From: Candidatus Rhodoferax bjergmarkensis
GTDB taxonomy: Bacteria; Pseudomonadota; Gammaproteobacteria; Burkholderiales; Burkholderiaceae_C
Assembly (NCBI GenBank): GCA_016708345.1
Contig: JADJFX010000016.1
Coordinates: 1 to 64,000, forward strand
Length of the DNA: 64,000 nucleotides
Direction of reading: 5' to 3'
Both the position numbers and the translations under genes were made by a program. Shown here piece by piece: positions 17,736-24,128 of the stretch. Position 1 is the stretch's first letter; each line of letters starts with the position of its first letter. The notes beneath the pieces were generated by a model that did not search any database, was not told where the DNA came from, and worked only from the letters and a program-made list of their open reading frames with translations.

Positions 17736-19696
17736 CTTTTTCAAAAATATTGATTGCAAATCGAGGCGAGATCGCCTGCCGCATCATTCGCACCGCGCGT
17801 GACCTGGGCTACAAAACCGTTGCGGTCTTCAGCGATGCCGACCGAGCTGCCCCTCATGTGGCGCTGGCCGACGAAGCCGTTCATATTGGTGCCTCACCGG
17901 CGGCAGAGTCCTACCTGCGGGTCGATGCCTTGCTGGACGCGGCCCGCAAGACCGGTGCCAACGCCCTGCACCCCGGTTACGGATTTTTGAGCGAAAACGC
18001 GGCCTTTGCGCAGGCGTGCGTGGATGCAGGGCTGGTGTTTATCGGGCCGCCTGCGTCGGCGATTGAAGCCATGGGTGACAAGGCGCTGGCCAAGCGGCGC
18101 ATGCTCGCCGCCGGAGTGCCGTGTGCGCCCGGCTACCTCGGTGAAAACCAGGACGACGCCAAGCTCACAGAAGAAGCCCTCAAGCTGGGCTTCCCCTTGC
18201 TGGTCAAGGCCGTGGCGGGCGGTGGCGGGCGCGGCATGCGGCTGGTGCGCGAGGCGGGCGACATTGCGCAGGCCATCGCGGCGGCGCGGCGCGAGGCCCA
18301 AAGCGCGTTTGGCGACGGCACCCTGATGCTGGAGCGTTTGATTGACAACGGCCGCCACATCGAAATCCAGGTGTTTGCCGATGCGCATGGCAATGCCGTT
18401 TACTTGGGTGAGCGCGATTGCACGGCCCAGCGCCGGCGGCAAAAGGTGATTGAAGAAGCGCCGTCTCCCGTGGTCAGCCAGGCCATGCGTGAATCCATGG
18501 GCAAAGACGCGGTCGCTGCCGCGCTGGCCGTGGGCTACCGGGGCGCGGGCACGGTCGAATTCATTGTGGACGCCGACCTCAAGCACTATTTTCTGGAGAT
18601 GAACACGCGCCTGCAGGTTGAACACCCGGTGACCGAATTGATCACCGGTTTCGATCTGGTGGAATGGCAACTGCGGGTGGCATCGGGCTTGCCTTTGCCG
18701 GTCAAGCAGGCGGATGTCACCCTCACAGGCCACGCAATTGAAGCGCGTTTGTATGTGGAAGACCCCTACGCCGGTTTTGCCCCGCAAACCGGCACCGTGC
18801 GCTGGTGGCGGCCCGAGCAAGCCCGGTTTGCCGGTGTGCGCATCGATGATGGTATTGAAGAGGGGGGCGAAATCTCTCCTTACTACGACCCCATGGTGGC
18901 CAAGGTAATCGTGCATGGGCGTGACCGTGACGATGCAATCCGGCGTTTGCGCGGCGCGCTCGAAAATGCGCCCCTGCTTGGGCTGCGCAACAACGGTCGT
19001 TTTCTGGCCGATCTGGTGAACCACCCCGCCTTTCGCAAGGCAGAGATGACCACCACCATGATCGACCAGTGGCAAGAAGCGGGTGAGCCGCTGCTTGAGC
19101 GACCCGTGCCAAGTGAACAGGCGTGGTGTGTGGCGGCTGCCGCGTTGGCCATGCAAAACGGTGCCAACTGGCGTGCCGACAGCGTGGCAGCGTTTGACCT
19201 GCCTTTGCAATGTGATGACACCGTGCAAACGCTGCGTGTTCACCCGGATCGCTCCGGTCAGGTGACGGTGACGCTGGCCAAACAGAAGCATCTGGTCAAC
19301 ATCATCCAATTCGAGGATGGCGATTTGCGCTTCGAAATGGATGGCATTCGGCGGCGCGCCATTGCGGTCTTGCACCCCAGCGGCCTGCACCTGGCATTGG
19401 ATGGCGCCTCATGTGTGTTCAGCGAGGTATCCCCCTTCCCGAACAAGGATTCGTCGCAGGACGCCACCAAAGCCAGAGCCCCGGTGGCGGGCAAGGTGAC
19501 GCAAATTCAATTTGCCGTGGGTGAGGCGGTTGCCGAAGGGCAAGCATTGGTCTGCGTCGAGGCGATGAAGATGGAAATGTGGCTGACCGCCCAGGCAGCA
19601 GGCACCGTGGTGGCCTTGCATGTCAAGGTCGGCGAACAAGTCGAATCAGGCACCTTGCTGATGGAGCTTGAACTGGACAACCAAAAGGAAGCATGA
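17732..19696 (+). CDS. Acyl-CoA carboxylase alpha subunit (biotin carboxylase plus biotin carboxyl carrier)
   Basis: The 654-residue protein has an N-terminal biotin carboxylase (KILIANRGEIACRIIRTAR), an ATP-grasp glycine loop (KAVAGGGGRGMRLV), and the catalytic region FLEMNTRLQVEHPVTELITG. A middle BT-type domain and a C-terminal biotinyl domain follow, with the biotinylation site EAMKMEM (Lys at about 618). Length fits LiuD/AtuF. It works with the beta subunit to carboxylate the pathway's enoyl-CoA. ATG 17732 overlaps the preceding stop and its own stop overlaps the next start, so the run is translationally coupled. Confidence 0.88.
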   Translation: MTFSKILIANRGEIACRIIRTARDLGYKTVAVFSDADRAAPHVALADEAVHIGASPAAESYLRVDALLDAARKTGANALHPGYGFLSENAAFAQACVDAGLVFIGPPASAIEAMGDKALAKRRMLAAGVPCAPGYLGENQDDAKLTEEALKLGFPLLVKAVAGGGGRGMRLVREAGDIAQAIAAARREAQSAFGDGTLMLERLIDNGRHIEIQVFADAHGNAVYLGERDCTAQRRRQKVIEEAPSPVVSQAMRESMGKDAVAAALAVGYRGAGTVEFIVDADLKHYFLEMNTRLQVEHPVTELITGFDLVEWQLRVASGLPLPVKQADVTLTGHAIEARLYVEDPYAGFAPQTGTVRWWRPEQARFAGVRIDDGIEEGGEISPYYDPMVAKVIVHGRDRDDAIRRLRGALENAPLLGLRNNGRFLADLVNHPAFRKAEMTTTMIDQWQEAGEPLLERPVPSEQAWCVAAAALAMQNGANWRADSVAAFDLPLQCDDTVQTLRVHPDRSGQVTVTLAKQKHLVNIIQFEDGDLRFEMDGIRRRAIAVLHPSGLHLALDGASCVFSEVSPFPNKDSSQDATKARAPVAGKVTQIQFAVGEAVAEGQALVCVEAMKMEMWLTAQAAGTVVALHVKVGEQVESGTLLMELELDNQKEA

Positions 19697-20571
19697 TGGA
19701 AAAAGCAATACTCACCTGCGCGCTCACTGGCGTGCTGACCAACCCCAAGCAACATCCCGTGCCGGTCACCCCGGCGCAGATGGCCTCAGAGGCGCGCGAC
19801 GCCTTCAATGCGGGCGCGTCCATCATGCACGTGCACCTGCGCATGCAGGAAGAGGGCATGGGCCACATGCCTTCGTGGAATCCTGATGTGGCAGAAGAGG
19901 TGGTGAATGCCATTCGCGCCGCCTGCCCTGGCGTCATCATCAATCTGACCACGGGCGTGGTGGGCAAGGATATTTCCGGCCCGGTGGCGTGTATCCGGCG
20001 CGTCAAGCCAGAAATTGCCGCCTGCAATGCGGGCAGCTTGAACTACCTCAAAATCAAGGACGATGGCCAGTGGGCCTGGCCCCCCATGGTGTTTGACAAC
20101 CAGGTTGCCAAGATTCAGCAGTTTCTGGATGTGATGGGGGAGTGCGGCGTGCATCCCGAGTTTGAATGTTTTGACGTGGGCATCGTCCGCGCCGTCGGCA
20201 TGTACTTGAAAGCCGGCATGCTCAAGCCCGAAATGGGCCGCGCTGAATACAACCTGGTGATGGGCGTGGCCTCCGGCATGCCGTGTGATGCTGACCTGCT
20301 GGCGCTGCTGCCACGCTGGATGGCCCCCGGCAGCATCTGGCAAACCACTTTGATTGGTCGCACAGAAATCTGGCCGGTGCACCAAAAAACCGCTGACCTG
20401 GGCGGCATGCTTCGCACGGGTCTGGAAGATACGTTTTATTTGCCAAACGGTGAACGCGCCAAAGGCAATGGCGAATTGATCACAGCCCTAGCCCAATGCG
20501 CCAGCAACGCGGGCCGTTCTGTGGCCAGTGCGGCAGAAGCACGCCAATTGTTGGGGCTGCGCCAGCCATAA
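19693..20571 (+). CDS. Beta-keto acid cleavage enzyme (BKACE / DUF849, Kce-like)
   Basis: The 292-residue protein is a DUF849 member. ASIMHVHLRMQEEGMGHMP holds the His-x-His zinc ligands, VIINLTTGVV forms a barrel strand, and GVHPEFECFDVG and LLALLPRWMAPGSIW continue the fold. Such enzymes cleave beta-keto acids with acetyl-CoA to give acetoacetate and a CoA ester. In leucine or terpene pathways this position is normally taken by a 3-hydroxy-acyl-CoA lyase, so its use here is unusual and may define a different end step. It overlaps the alpha subunit stop by 4 bp and ends the operon before tRNA-Arg. Confidence 0.85.
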   Translation: MMEKAILTCALTGVLTNPKQHPVPVTPAQMASEARDAFNAGASIMHVHLRMQEEGMGHMPSWNPDVAEEVVNAIRAACPGVIINLTTGVVGKDISGPVACIRRVKPEIAACNAGSLNYLKIKDDGQWAWPPMVFDNQVAKIQQFLDVMGECGVHPEFECFDVGIVRAVGMYLKAGMLKPEMGRAEYNLVMGVASGMPCDADLLALLPRWMAPGSIWQTTLIGRTEIWPVHQKTADLGGMLRTGLEDTFYLPNGERAKGNGELITALAQCASNAGRSVASAAEARQLLGLRQP

Positions 20572-20604
20572 AGCCTAAAATTCCGTGCTATACTGCGCAG
20601 CTTA

Positions 20605-20681
20605 GCGGCTGTAGCTCAGTTGGATAGAGTACTTGGCTACGAACCAAGGGGTCGTGGGTTCAATTCCTGCCAGCCGCACCA
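20605..20681 (+). tRNA. tRNA-Arg (anticodon ACG)
   Basis: All arms fold: acceptor GCGGCTG/CAGCCGC, D-arm with AGCTCAGTTGGATAGAG, anticodon stem CTTGG/CCAAG around CTACGAA (anticodon ACG), T-arm GTGGG/CCTGC-type with TTCAATT loop, discriminator A and encoded CCA. Length is 77 nt. A hairpin terminator follows. Confidence 0.95.
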
Positions 20682-20689
20682 TATGAATC

Positions 20690-20727
20690 AAGGACTTAGC
20701 GTCGAAAGACACTAAGTCCTTTCTTCT
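20690..20727 (+). terminator. Terminator after tRNA-Arg
   Basis: AAGGACTTAG pairs with CTAAGTCCTT, with an inner GTC-GAAA-GAC hairpin. A T-rich tract (TTTCTTCTTTC) follows. Confidence 0.75.
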
Positions 20728-21088
20728 TTCTGGCTTTTGACATCGCTCTGGTTGCCGTTCGGTTGCCGTTTCTCCAAACCTTCCTCGAAGACCCATCCTG
20801 TGGATTTCATGGACTGCGCTGATTCTGAGCGTGACGATCGTTCGGCGCGCGATGCGTGTCTGTGACCTCCACCAGTGCGCTCATTCTGAGCACGCACGCC
20901 GAATCTGGCAATCAGTTATGGCGTTGGATTCTGGTGACTGATTCCGGTGCTCACGGTGCCACCAATGGATGCCTGCAAGTAACTGGCACTGCCCTGGAAA
21001 GCTATGCGCACCCGTGGCCTGACGCAACAAGAAGCTGCCAAACGGACCCTGCCCATTTATTCTTGTAGCAGCCGTTGGCAGCGACGCT
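20728..21088. other. No gene recognised
   Basis: This 361-bp stretch downstream of tRNA-Arg has no frame with a convincing product or start. Because it follows a tRNA and precedes a mobile-type toxin-antitoxin pair, it could be the worn-down edge of an integrated element, but no integrase motif is visible. Confidence 0.4.
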
Positions 21089-21385
21089 CTACAAACTCTT
21101 GTAACCCGATTCCCGCTGATGCCGCACGGCCAGCACCAGCACGCGGTCTGCATGGGGGAAATATCGGTACAGCGCCAGATAGCCGGTTCGCCCCCTTGAA
21201 ATCACCAGCCCGCGCTGTCCGAAGTGAACTTTATGGCCAATCTCGGGGTGCTGCACCAGAATTTCCAATGCGCCAAAAATCAGCGCGGTAGTGTCTTCTG
21301 CCGCTTGCGGGTTGGTTTCCAGCAGGAAGTTGCTCAGCCGTTCTAGGTCCGATAGCGCTTGTTCGGTGTAGACCAGCTCAGTCAT
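21089..21385 (-). CDS. ParE/RelE-family toxin
   Basis: The 98-residue protein fits the ParE/RelE fold. VYTEQALSDLERLSNFLLE gives the N-terminal helices, then comes VHFGQRGLVISRGRTGYLAL, and the C-terminal strands are DRVLVLAVRHQRESGY with the typical late [LI]-x-[IV]-R-H-x-R-E motif. ParE types poison gyrase and RelE types cleave mRNA; sequence alone does not decide which. Its start overlaps the antitoxin stop by 8 bp, the usual arrangement of an antitoxin-toxin operon. Confidence 0.85.
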   Translation of the reverse strand: MTELVYTEQALSDLERLSNFLLETNPQAAEDTTALIFGALEILVQHPEIGHKVHFGQRGLVISRGRTGYLALYRYFPHADRVLVLAVRHQRESGYKSL

Positions 21386-21692
21386 GGGCCAAGGTTATAG
21401 GCTTGGCTACATCCAATGGCTGAGCCTGCGGTCTGCCAGGATTGCCGCCCTTTACACGGGCCATGACATAGGCTTTGACATCTGCACCGTTATAGACGGC
21501 ATTAGACCGCAAGGTGTCCTGATAAGACGCTTCACCATCGGCATACAACTGTTGGCGTACCAACGCATCGTCCATGGCGGATTGCAAGGTGTCCACCATC
21601 AGCGCATGGGAGGTCTTGCCCTCAAACGCCGCCACTTTGGCAATGGTGTCCTTCAACGCATCGGGCAGTTTCAGTGAAGTGGTAGCAGACAT
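21378..21692 (-). CDS. Ribbon-helix-helix antitoxin (ParD/CopG-like)
   Basis: ATG 21692 follows a GGAGG site at optimal distance. The N-terminus (TTSLKLPDALKDTIAKVAAF) is a ribbon-helix-helix DNA-binding domain. The extended polar C-terminus (DDALVRQQLYADGEASYQD) would wrap the toxin. At 104 residues it is normal for this antitoxin class. It is first in the operon and probably represses it. Confidence 0.82.
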   Translation of the reverse strand: MSATTSLKLPDALKDTIAKVAAFEGKTSHALMVDTLQSAMDDALVRQQLYADGEASYQDTLRSNAVYNGADVKAYVMARVKGGNPGRPQAQPLDVAKPITLAHD

Positions 21693-21754
21693 GGCATCCT
21701 CCAAAAAGGTGACACGATAGTAACACCTCAAGGCAACCTGGGAAATTTTTAATA

Positions 21755-21813
21755 AAATCGGCCTCTACCGCTTATAGGACGTGCGCAAGCAGCTACTAAA
21801 GTTGTAGCAAATT
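21755..21813 (-). repeat. Dispersed palindromic repeat, copy B
   Basis: GGCCTCTACCGCTTATAGGA then CGTGCGCAAGCAGCTACTAA and GTAGCAA match copies F and G closely. On the minus strand it supplies the last codons and the stop of the hsdS remnant at 21796, giving NLLQL-stop. Confidence 0.65.
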
Positions 21814-21930
21814 GACAGCACCTCGCACGTCAATCTGCCCGGTAACTGCGGCAGAGATCAGTGCGGTGCAGCGCTCTTGCAGCAGGTCGATGGCGCATTG
21901 GGCTTCGGTGGTAGCCTGGGCCGACAGCGC
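21796..21930 (-). pseudogene. Remnant of hsdS (type I restriction specificity subunit), C-terminal end only
   Basis: The minus-strand frame reads ATTEAQCAIDLLQERCTALI then SAAVTGQIDVRG, the well-known C-terminal end of HsdS proteins (AIDLLQERRTALISAAVTG pattern). Nothing upstream continues the gene, and its end is formed by palindromic repeat B. It marks a lost type I restriction system in this island. Confidence 0.65.
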
Positions 21931-22211
21931 CCTGCGCACGGCCCGGCGGTGCAGTCAGCTGCTCATTCGCGCACAAGAAGTAGCCCAGTTGATGCAGGAC
22001 ATCTGCAAACTGGCGGTGGAAACCGGGGGGCTACCGGATGGCCTGGTAGTCCGAGGCGCAGAACGGAAGCATCCAATGCACGGTTTCAGACGCTGATGAC
22101 ACCACGACGATCACGCTGCAGCTTCCCAAGGCTTAAAAAGGTAGTCCGGCCAAGCCGCCGGGGCTGCCATCACCCGTACAGCTGCTTGGTGGGCACAAGG
22201 GCAGCTTTGTC
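21931..22211. other. No intact gene; scrambled island DNA
   Basis: Only fragments are visible. The last 20 bp (GTGGGCACAAGGGCAGC) resemble the ybiB segment that precedes repeat copies D and E at 23966 and 34509. The rest has open frames without recognisable domains. Confidence 0.35.
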
Positions 22212-22275
22212 ATTTGCTATTTCTTTGATAGCTGGTAGCGCACGTACAGTATGCGCAAGCAGCACTTTTGATGCC
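22212..22275 (-). repeat. Dispersed palindromic repeat, copy C (rearrangement boundary)
   Basis: Near-identical to copy D: GCTAGCGCACGTACAGTATG is replaced here only by GGTAGCGCACGTACAGTATG, followed by CGCAAGCAGCACTTTTGATG in both. The flanking 70 bp also match, so both copies sit at the same junction between a ybiB fragment and the start of a methyltransferase cassette. Confidence 0.75.
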
Positions 22276-22638
22276 TAAAAATGAGGTGCAATCCGGTGGC
22301 CCGTACACTCCAATGCTTGACTCCGCCTGGCCAGGTGGCCACCCTCGGCTGAACCACCTTCCCCGTCCCCCCTCCTGACGGAGAAAAACAAAACCGACCT
22401 GACCCGTTGCGCCGAAGCCATTTTGCTGGCCCGCGAAGCGCATTTCCGCGCCACCATGCCCGACAACCTGCGCGCCGCCCACACGCATAACGACGAAGTG
22501 CTGGAGCGCATCTACCTTGGCAGCCGTTTCAAAAACGACACCGAGCGGTTGGAAAAGCTGTTTGCGCTGTATACCAAGATGACGGCAGCGGCCAAAGCCA
22601 CACCCGCCGTGAAAATAAGCAGTGGGAAGAAACCATGA
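22260..22638 (+). pseudogene. Internally deleted copy of the MmeI-like methyltransferase gene
   Basis: Bases 22260-22340 match 24034-24113 (leader of the methyltransferase gene at 24129). At about 22341 the match jumps to 26631 and continues to the stop, so roughly 2.5 kb is missing. The readable end (LLAREAHFRATMPDNLRAAH, then NDTERLEKLF) parallels the intact protein but lacks a short segment before TMPDNL. This is a gutted duplicate. Confidence 0.75.
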
Positions 22639-22676
22639 GCCAGACCGCCTTGCTTGACGATTTCAAGGCAATAAAT

Positions 22677-22693
22677 ATACTTGAAAGTATAAT
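22677..22693 (+). promoter_or_regulatory. vapBC promoter with overlapping operator-like palindrome
   Basis: ATACTT-GA-AAGTAT (22677-22690) is an inverted repeat that overlaps a perfect -10 hexamer TATAAT (22688-22693), 30 bp before vapB. Such overlap fits autorepression by the VapB-VapC complex. Confidence 0.5.
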
Positions 22694-22722
22694 TTTTAAC
22701 CAAATTTCAAGGAGTTTTCGCC

Positions 22723-22953
22723 ATGTCACAAATCACGCTGTATCTGGACGATGCCACACAGGCATTGGTCGATCAGGCCGCCAAGGCGCATGGTTTATCA
22801 AAAAGCCGGTGGGTGACGGACATTATTCGCAAATACGCCGCCCATGAATGGCCCCAAGATTGCCTGGCCTTGGCAGGACGTTTTGCCGATTTTCCCCTGC
22901 GCGAAGAAAACCCTCACGCGCAGCCGGACGATGTGCCGCGTCTGGGTTTTTGA
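22723..22953 (+). CDS. vapB: VapB-type antitoxin (ribbon-helix-helix)
   Basis: The 76-residue product begins SQITLYLDDATQALVDQAAK, a ribbon-helix-helix N-terminus, and ends with an acidic/proline tail (PHAQPDDVPRLGF) that would bind the toxin groove. ATG 22723 follows AAGGAG. The toxin gene begins 9 bp downstream. The pair lies between remnants of a deleted defence cassette. Confidence 0.85.
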   Translation: MSQITLYLDDATQALVDQAAKAHGLSKSRWVTDIIRKYAAHEWPQDCLALAGRFADFPLREENPHAQPDDVPRLGF

Positions 22954-22962
22954 CGGCCCGCC

Positions 22963-23403
22963 ATGCTGATTCTCGATAGCAACACCATCAGCTACTATTT
23001 TCGCGGCGACCCGCAGGTGGTGCCGCGCCTGCAAGCCCTGCGCCCCGCAGATCTGGGCGTGCCTGCCATTGTGGAATATGAACTGCGCTATGGGCTGCTG
23101 CGCATGGCCCACGAGGCTGCGGCTCCACGGCTGGCGGCTTTGTCCCAATTGCTACAACTCATGCAGCTTTTGCCGTTTGATAGCGAATGCGCCGCCTACG
23201 CTGCTCGCATCCGCGTCGCTCTGGAAGCCGCAGGCACGCCCATCGGTCCGCACGACTTGCTGATTGCCGCCACGGCCTTGCGCCATCAGGCCACGATGGT
23301 GACGCGCAATGTGCGCGAATTTTCCCGCGTGCCGGGCTTGCAGTGGCAGAACTGGCATGAAGCCCTGTCTGCGCCCGGCAGTGCAGAGCCAATGGGTGCC
23401 TGA
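22963..23403 (+). CDS. vapC: VapC-type PIN-domain ribonuclease toxin
   Basis: This 146-residue PIN protein has the acidic active site spread as expected: LILDSNTISYYFRGD (first Asp), VPAIVEYELRYGLLR (Glu), and GPHDLLIAATALRH (Asp), with VTRNVREFSRVPGL near the end. VapC toxins cut tRNA or rRNA until bound by VapB. Length and motifs are complete. Confidence 0.9.
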   Translation: MLILDSNTISYYFRGDPQVVPRLQALRPADLGVPAIVEYELRYGLLRMAHEAAAPRLAALSQLLQLMQLLPFDSECAAYAARIRVALEAAGTPIGPHDLLIAATALRHQATMVTRNVREFSRVPGLQWQNWHEALSAPGSAEPMGA

Positions 23404-23418
23404 TTGCTGGATTCGTCA

Positions 23419-23496
23419 CGCATTCGGGATGGGTCGATTACCGAGGTGGCTTACGACCCGCAGACGGCACGGCTGGTGGCACCGCTGGTGGGCTAG
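23419..23496 (+). pseudogene. C-terminal remnant of the GIY-YIG cassette gene
   Basis: The frame reads RIRDGSITEVAYDPQTARLV and then APLVG-stop. It matches the last 25 codons of the intact gene at 31250-32458 (RIRDGSITKVVYDPQTARLV then G-stop). It shows that a whole second copy of the cassette once lay between 22.2 and 24.0 kb. Confidence 0.8.
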
Positions 23497-23502
23497 CCAC
23501 CG

Positions 23503-23985
23503 TTACCCCTTACAGAGCCGCCCCACCAAACTCAAAATATGCGCCACTTGCTGCGCAATCGGCGTGGGCACCGGGTTTTCGCCAGCCATCACGCGCCGGA
23601 TGTAGGTGGCCGTGCTGTTGGCGTCAATTTCGGTGGGCAAATCGGGCAGGGTGGGCAGGGTGCCGGTTTGCGGCTCTTGCAGTTGCACTGGCTGGCCCGC
23701 CACAAAGCCTTGCATGCGCGGCACACGGCGCGGGTCGGCCACGGCTTCGCCCTCGGTGCCGCGCAGCAGCAGGGCGTTGGCCTGCACCAGCTCCAAAGTG
23801 GCGGCCATCGACTCGGCGTACTCGGGGTGGGTGTAGCTGCTCACCAGCAGGCTTTGGCACGCGCAGGGGTTCATGAGCTTGACCAGGCTGTGCGCCGTGT
23901 TGCGCACGCCAATGATGCGGCGCACGTCCAGCAGGCGCTGCAGGCCGGCGCACAGCAGCTCGGTGGGTATAAAGGCAATTTCGCC
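23503..23985 (-). pseudogene. ybiB: 3' fragment of ybiB, truncated at palindromic repeat D
   Basis: From FIPTELLCAGLQRLLDVRRI onward this is almost identical to the C-terminal half of the intact ybiB at 34058-34963, ending LSLVGRLCKG-stop. The 5' half is missing: homology stops exactly at repeat copy D. It is the downstream neighbour of the gutted cassette copy, just as intact ybiB is downstream of the full cassette. Confidence 0.8.
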
Positions 23986-24049
23986 ATTTGCTATTGATTT
24001 AATAGCTGCTAGCGCACGTACAGTATGCGCAAGCAGCACTTTTGATGCC
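23986..24049 (-). repeat. Dispersed palindromic repeat, copy D (rearrangement boundary)
   Basis: The order is ATTTGCTATTGATTTAATAG, then CTGCTAGCGCACGTACAGTA, then TGCGCAAGCAGCACTTTTGA. It joins the truncated ybiB copy to the leader of the methyltransferase gene. The open ybiB frame continues through it as ALAAIKSIANGE. Confidence 0.75.
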
Positions 24050-24128
24050 TAAAAATGAGGTGCAATCCGGTGGCCTGTACACTCCAACGCTTGACTCTGC
24101 CTGGCCAGGTGGCCAACCCGTACACCCC

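Noticed and set aside
17894..19390. 498-codon minus-strand open frame
   Set aside because: Shadow of the biotin carboxylase gene; product is unusually rich in His, Gln and Arg.
20602..20796. 64-codon minus-strand frame ending AGIEPTTPWFVAKYSIQLSY
   Set aside because: This is the well-known false translation of a tRNA gene on the opposite strand; it lies over tRNA-Arg.
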